64,000 nt of DNA from Caulobacteraceae bacterium (GTDB lineage Bacteria; Pseudomonadota; Alphaproteobacteria; Caulobacterales; Caulobacteraceae), in NCBI GenBank assembly GCA_025450315.1, contig JANWHQ010000014.1, positions 29,172 through 93,171 of the forward strand, read 5' to 3'. Position 1 is the first letter of the stretch. Each line of letters starts with the position of its first letter. The position numbers and the translations under genes are program-made. The notes below the pieces were generated by a model. The model saw only the letters and a program-made list of their open reading frames with translations. It did no database searches and was not told the origin of the DNA. Positions 62,894 to 64,000 of this stretch are shown here, one piece after another.

Positions 62894-63274
62894 TCAGCCT
62901 TCGCTCTTGGCGGGATCCACCATGCCGCGCACCAGCTGGATGCGGATGTGTTCGCCGGTCACCGCCTTGCCGGTCCAGCTGGTTCCGATCTCGCCCTGCA
63001 TCAGGGGCGTGCAGTAGGTGAAGGGGAAGGGGAACGGGTGGGACTGCTTCAGGCAAAGCTTCTCGCCCTTGATCTTCCAGTGTCCCTTCGAACGGTCGTG
63101 CCTGCGGCCTTCAGCGTCGTAGCTGCCGTCGGGATGCAGCCAGAGCTCGGCCTGGCGTCCGTCCGGATAGGTCGAGACGATGGTGTTGCCGAAGGTCTCG
63201 CGCAGCGCCGTGGGCTCCGCCGCCAGGCAGGGGACCGCGGCGGCGAGGGCCATGGCCGTCAGGGTGATGCGCAT
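62894..63274 (-). CDS. Small secreted protein of unknown function
   Basis: 126 aa from ATG 63274. Signal peptide (ITLTAMALAAAVPCLA). The mature part is beta-rich with two Cys (LCLKQ, FTYCTPLM) and patterned strands (IVSTYPDGRQAELWLHPDGSY, GRRHDRSKGHWKIKGEKLCL), reminiscent of small periplasmic beta-barrel/lipocalin-like proteins. It converges on the nnr gene with a 4-bp gap. Not recognised further. Confidence 0.7.
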   Translation of the reverse strand: MRITLTAMALAAAVPCLAAEPTALRETFGNTIVSTYPDGRQAELWLHPDGSYDAEGRRHDRSKGHWKIKGEKLCLKQSHPFPFPFTYCTPLMQGEIGTSWTGKAVTGEHIRIQLVRGMVDPAKSEG

Positions 63275-63350
63275 CGGCGTCTCCAAGGTTTGGCGCGGCT
63301 CAAACGCCCAAGCCTGGGATTCGTGCCATTGGTGGCCGACCCGGCTCGAC

Positions 63351-63521
63351 TCAGTCCTGGCAGCGTCCCTCGCGGCGCTCCAGCGTGGCTGTCCGCCGGG
63401 CCAGGTCGCGCCAACCCTCCGCCGCCTTGATGAAGTCCGCCTTGGCCGCCGCATTCATGGCCGCCTCGGCGCGGCGCTCGAGTTCGGCCGCGCGCGCGAG
63501 GCATTGCTTGCTGCCCAACAT
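63351..63521 (-). CDS. Small helical protein, 56 aa
   Basis: From ATG 63521: LGSKQCLARAAELERRAEAAMNAAAKADFIKAAEGWRDLARRTATLERREGR. A single long charged helix pair with one Cys near the start, a type common in Caulobacterales and Rhizobiales small proteins. No signal or membrane segment. Function unknown. Confidence 0.6.
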   Translation of the reverse strand: MLGSKQCLARAAELERRAEAAMNAAAKADFIKAAEGWRDLARRTATLERREGRCQD

Positions 63522-63865
63522 GGCCAATCCGCTATCAGGCCTGGGGCGGCCATTCGAGCTTGGCTGTAGCGTTTTATGTGGACTACCCGACGCAGCGTAG
63601 CCGTAGCGGCTCCGATCCACCTCGGACGCAGGCCCTGGCCCTCCGGCTACGGTTCAGCCGGGGTTCATCTCGCCGGCTGCTGAATGAAGGCTCGTGATCG
63701 GGCGCGAATGTCGCGATCGCCGCCTGTTCCCGCTTCGCATTGGGACCCGGTTCCGGCCGAACGATCCGCGGGGCGCGGCGTTCACCATACCGAAGCTCGG
63801 GCGAAGCGGCGTCGGACCCCGGGCGGGGCGTCCGCGGCGATCGCCGAAACTCTGAGGAGTATCCT
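63522..63865. other. Intergenic region, no gene seen
   Basis: 344 bp between the small helical gene and the secreted-protein gene at the window end. Overlapping short frames only, without good starts or domain resemblance. It should hold the promoters for both divergent genes; none could be identified with confidence. Confidence 0.5.
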
Positions 63866-64000
63866 ATGGGACACCTGTTGAAGAAGGCGATGGTCTCGGC
63901 CGCTGCGGTCGGGGCCCTGGCCCTGCCGCTGGGAGCACAGGCCCAGGCACAGGCGTGGGGGTCCGGGGGCGCGCCGCCCCGCGTGCACACCGACCTGGGC
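63866..64000 (+). CDS. Secreted protein, 3' partial
   Basis: Begins at ATG 63866 with GAGGAGT six to twelve bases upstream and runs off the window. Visible residues: MGHLLKKAMVSAAAVGALAL, a signal peptide ending near LGAQAQAQA, then WGSGGAPPRVHTDLG. Periplasmic or exported; too little to name a family. Confidence 0.7.
   Translation, partial: MGHLLKKAMVSAAAVGALALPLGAQAQAQAWGSGGAPPRVHTDLG

Overview
High-GC alphaproteobacterial chromosome, probably Caulobacterales (Caulobacter/Phenylobacterium-like). This is inferred from the strong G/C third-position bias, a UrcA-family secreted protein, a BigR-type persulfide regulon, a TonB-dependent receptor and the rpsF-rpsR-rplI/dnaB/alr neighbourhood. 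No rRNA, CRISPR array or complete insertion sequence was seen.

Region 1 (1-15.2 kb) is the late half of a tailed-phage prophage. It runs from the end of the major capsid gene through several virion genes, then a virion/internal protein, membrane proteins, a GH24 endolysin, holin candidates and a nested Rz/Rz1 spanin pair, and stops about 50 bp before tRNA-Ser(UGA). The virion genes are interrupted at about 5.5-11.6 kb by non-virion cargo: a cupin, a lysophospholipid-acyltransferase-like protein between two 141-bp direct repeats, a small hypothetical protein, a frameshifted LysM/toxin-like protein with an immunity-like partner, and a retropepsin-TPR protein. Integrase, terminase and portal are not in the window.

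Region 2 (15.2-22 kb) is accessory. It holds an NYN-domain nuclease, a fragment of a ParB-like gene, a DUF3307 membrane protein, a PycTM-like (Pycsar effector family) membrane protein, a UrcA protein, a class III nucleotidyl cyclase with TolB-like and TPR domains coupled to a Crp/Fnr regulator, and about 1.1 kb without a recognisable gene.

Region 3 (21.7-24.2 kb) is a sulfide/persulfide detoxification cluster: rhodanese and a BigR-like repressor, divergent from a persulfide dioxygenase and a TauE/SafE exporter, with a palindromic candidate operator between them. Region 4 (24.4-32.7 kb) is a partner-switching signalling island: PP2C phosphatase with receiver, anti-sigma-like kinase, hybrid histidine kinase, CheY-like receiver and two STAS proteins, interleaved with a Na/Pi-cotransporter-like protein and a GPP34-MFS fusion.

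Region 5 (32.9-48.4 kb) is mixed metabolism and transport: a pair of unknown small proteins, a non-canonical Nramp homologue divergent from MgtC, a ParB-like protein and cytochrome c, an HpaB-like monooxygenase, a ferritin-like protein, gallate dioxygenase with an old-yellow-enzyme homologue, GtrA, a TonB-C-like periplasmic protein, an M13 peptidase, an SDR, a c'-like cytochrome, and alr with a P-loop kinase. Region 6 (48.4-64 kb) carries dnaB, two DUF6644-like membrane paralogues, a GFA protein, the rplI-rpsR-rpsF ribosomal operon, a metal-related cluster (His-rich peptide, TonB receptor, two-component system, ZIP permease), glnB-glnA, the NAD(P)HX repair enzyme and small secreted proteins.
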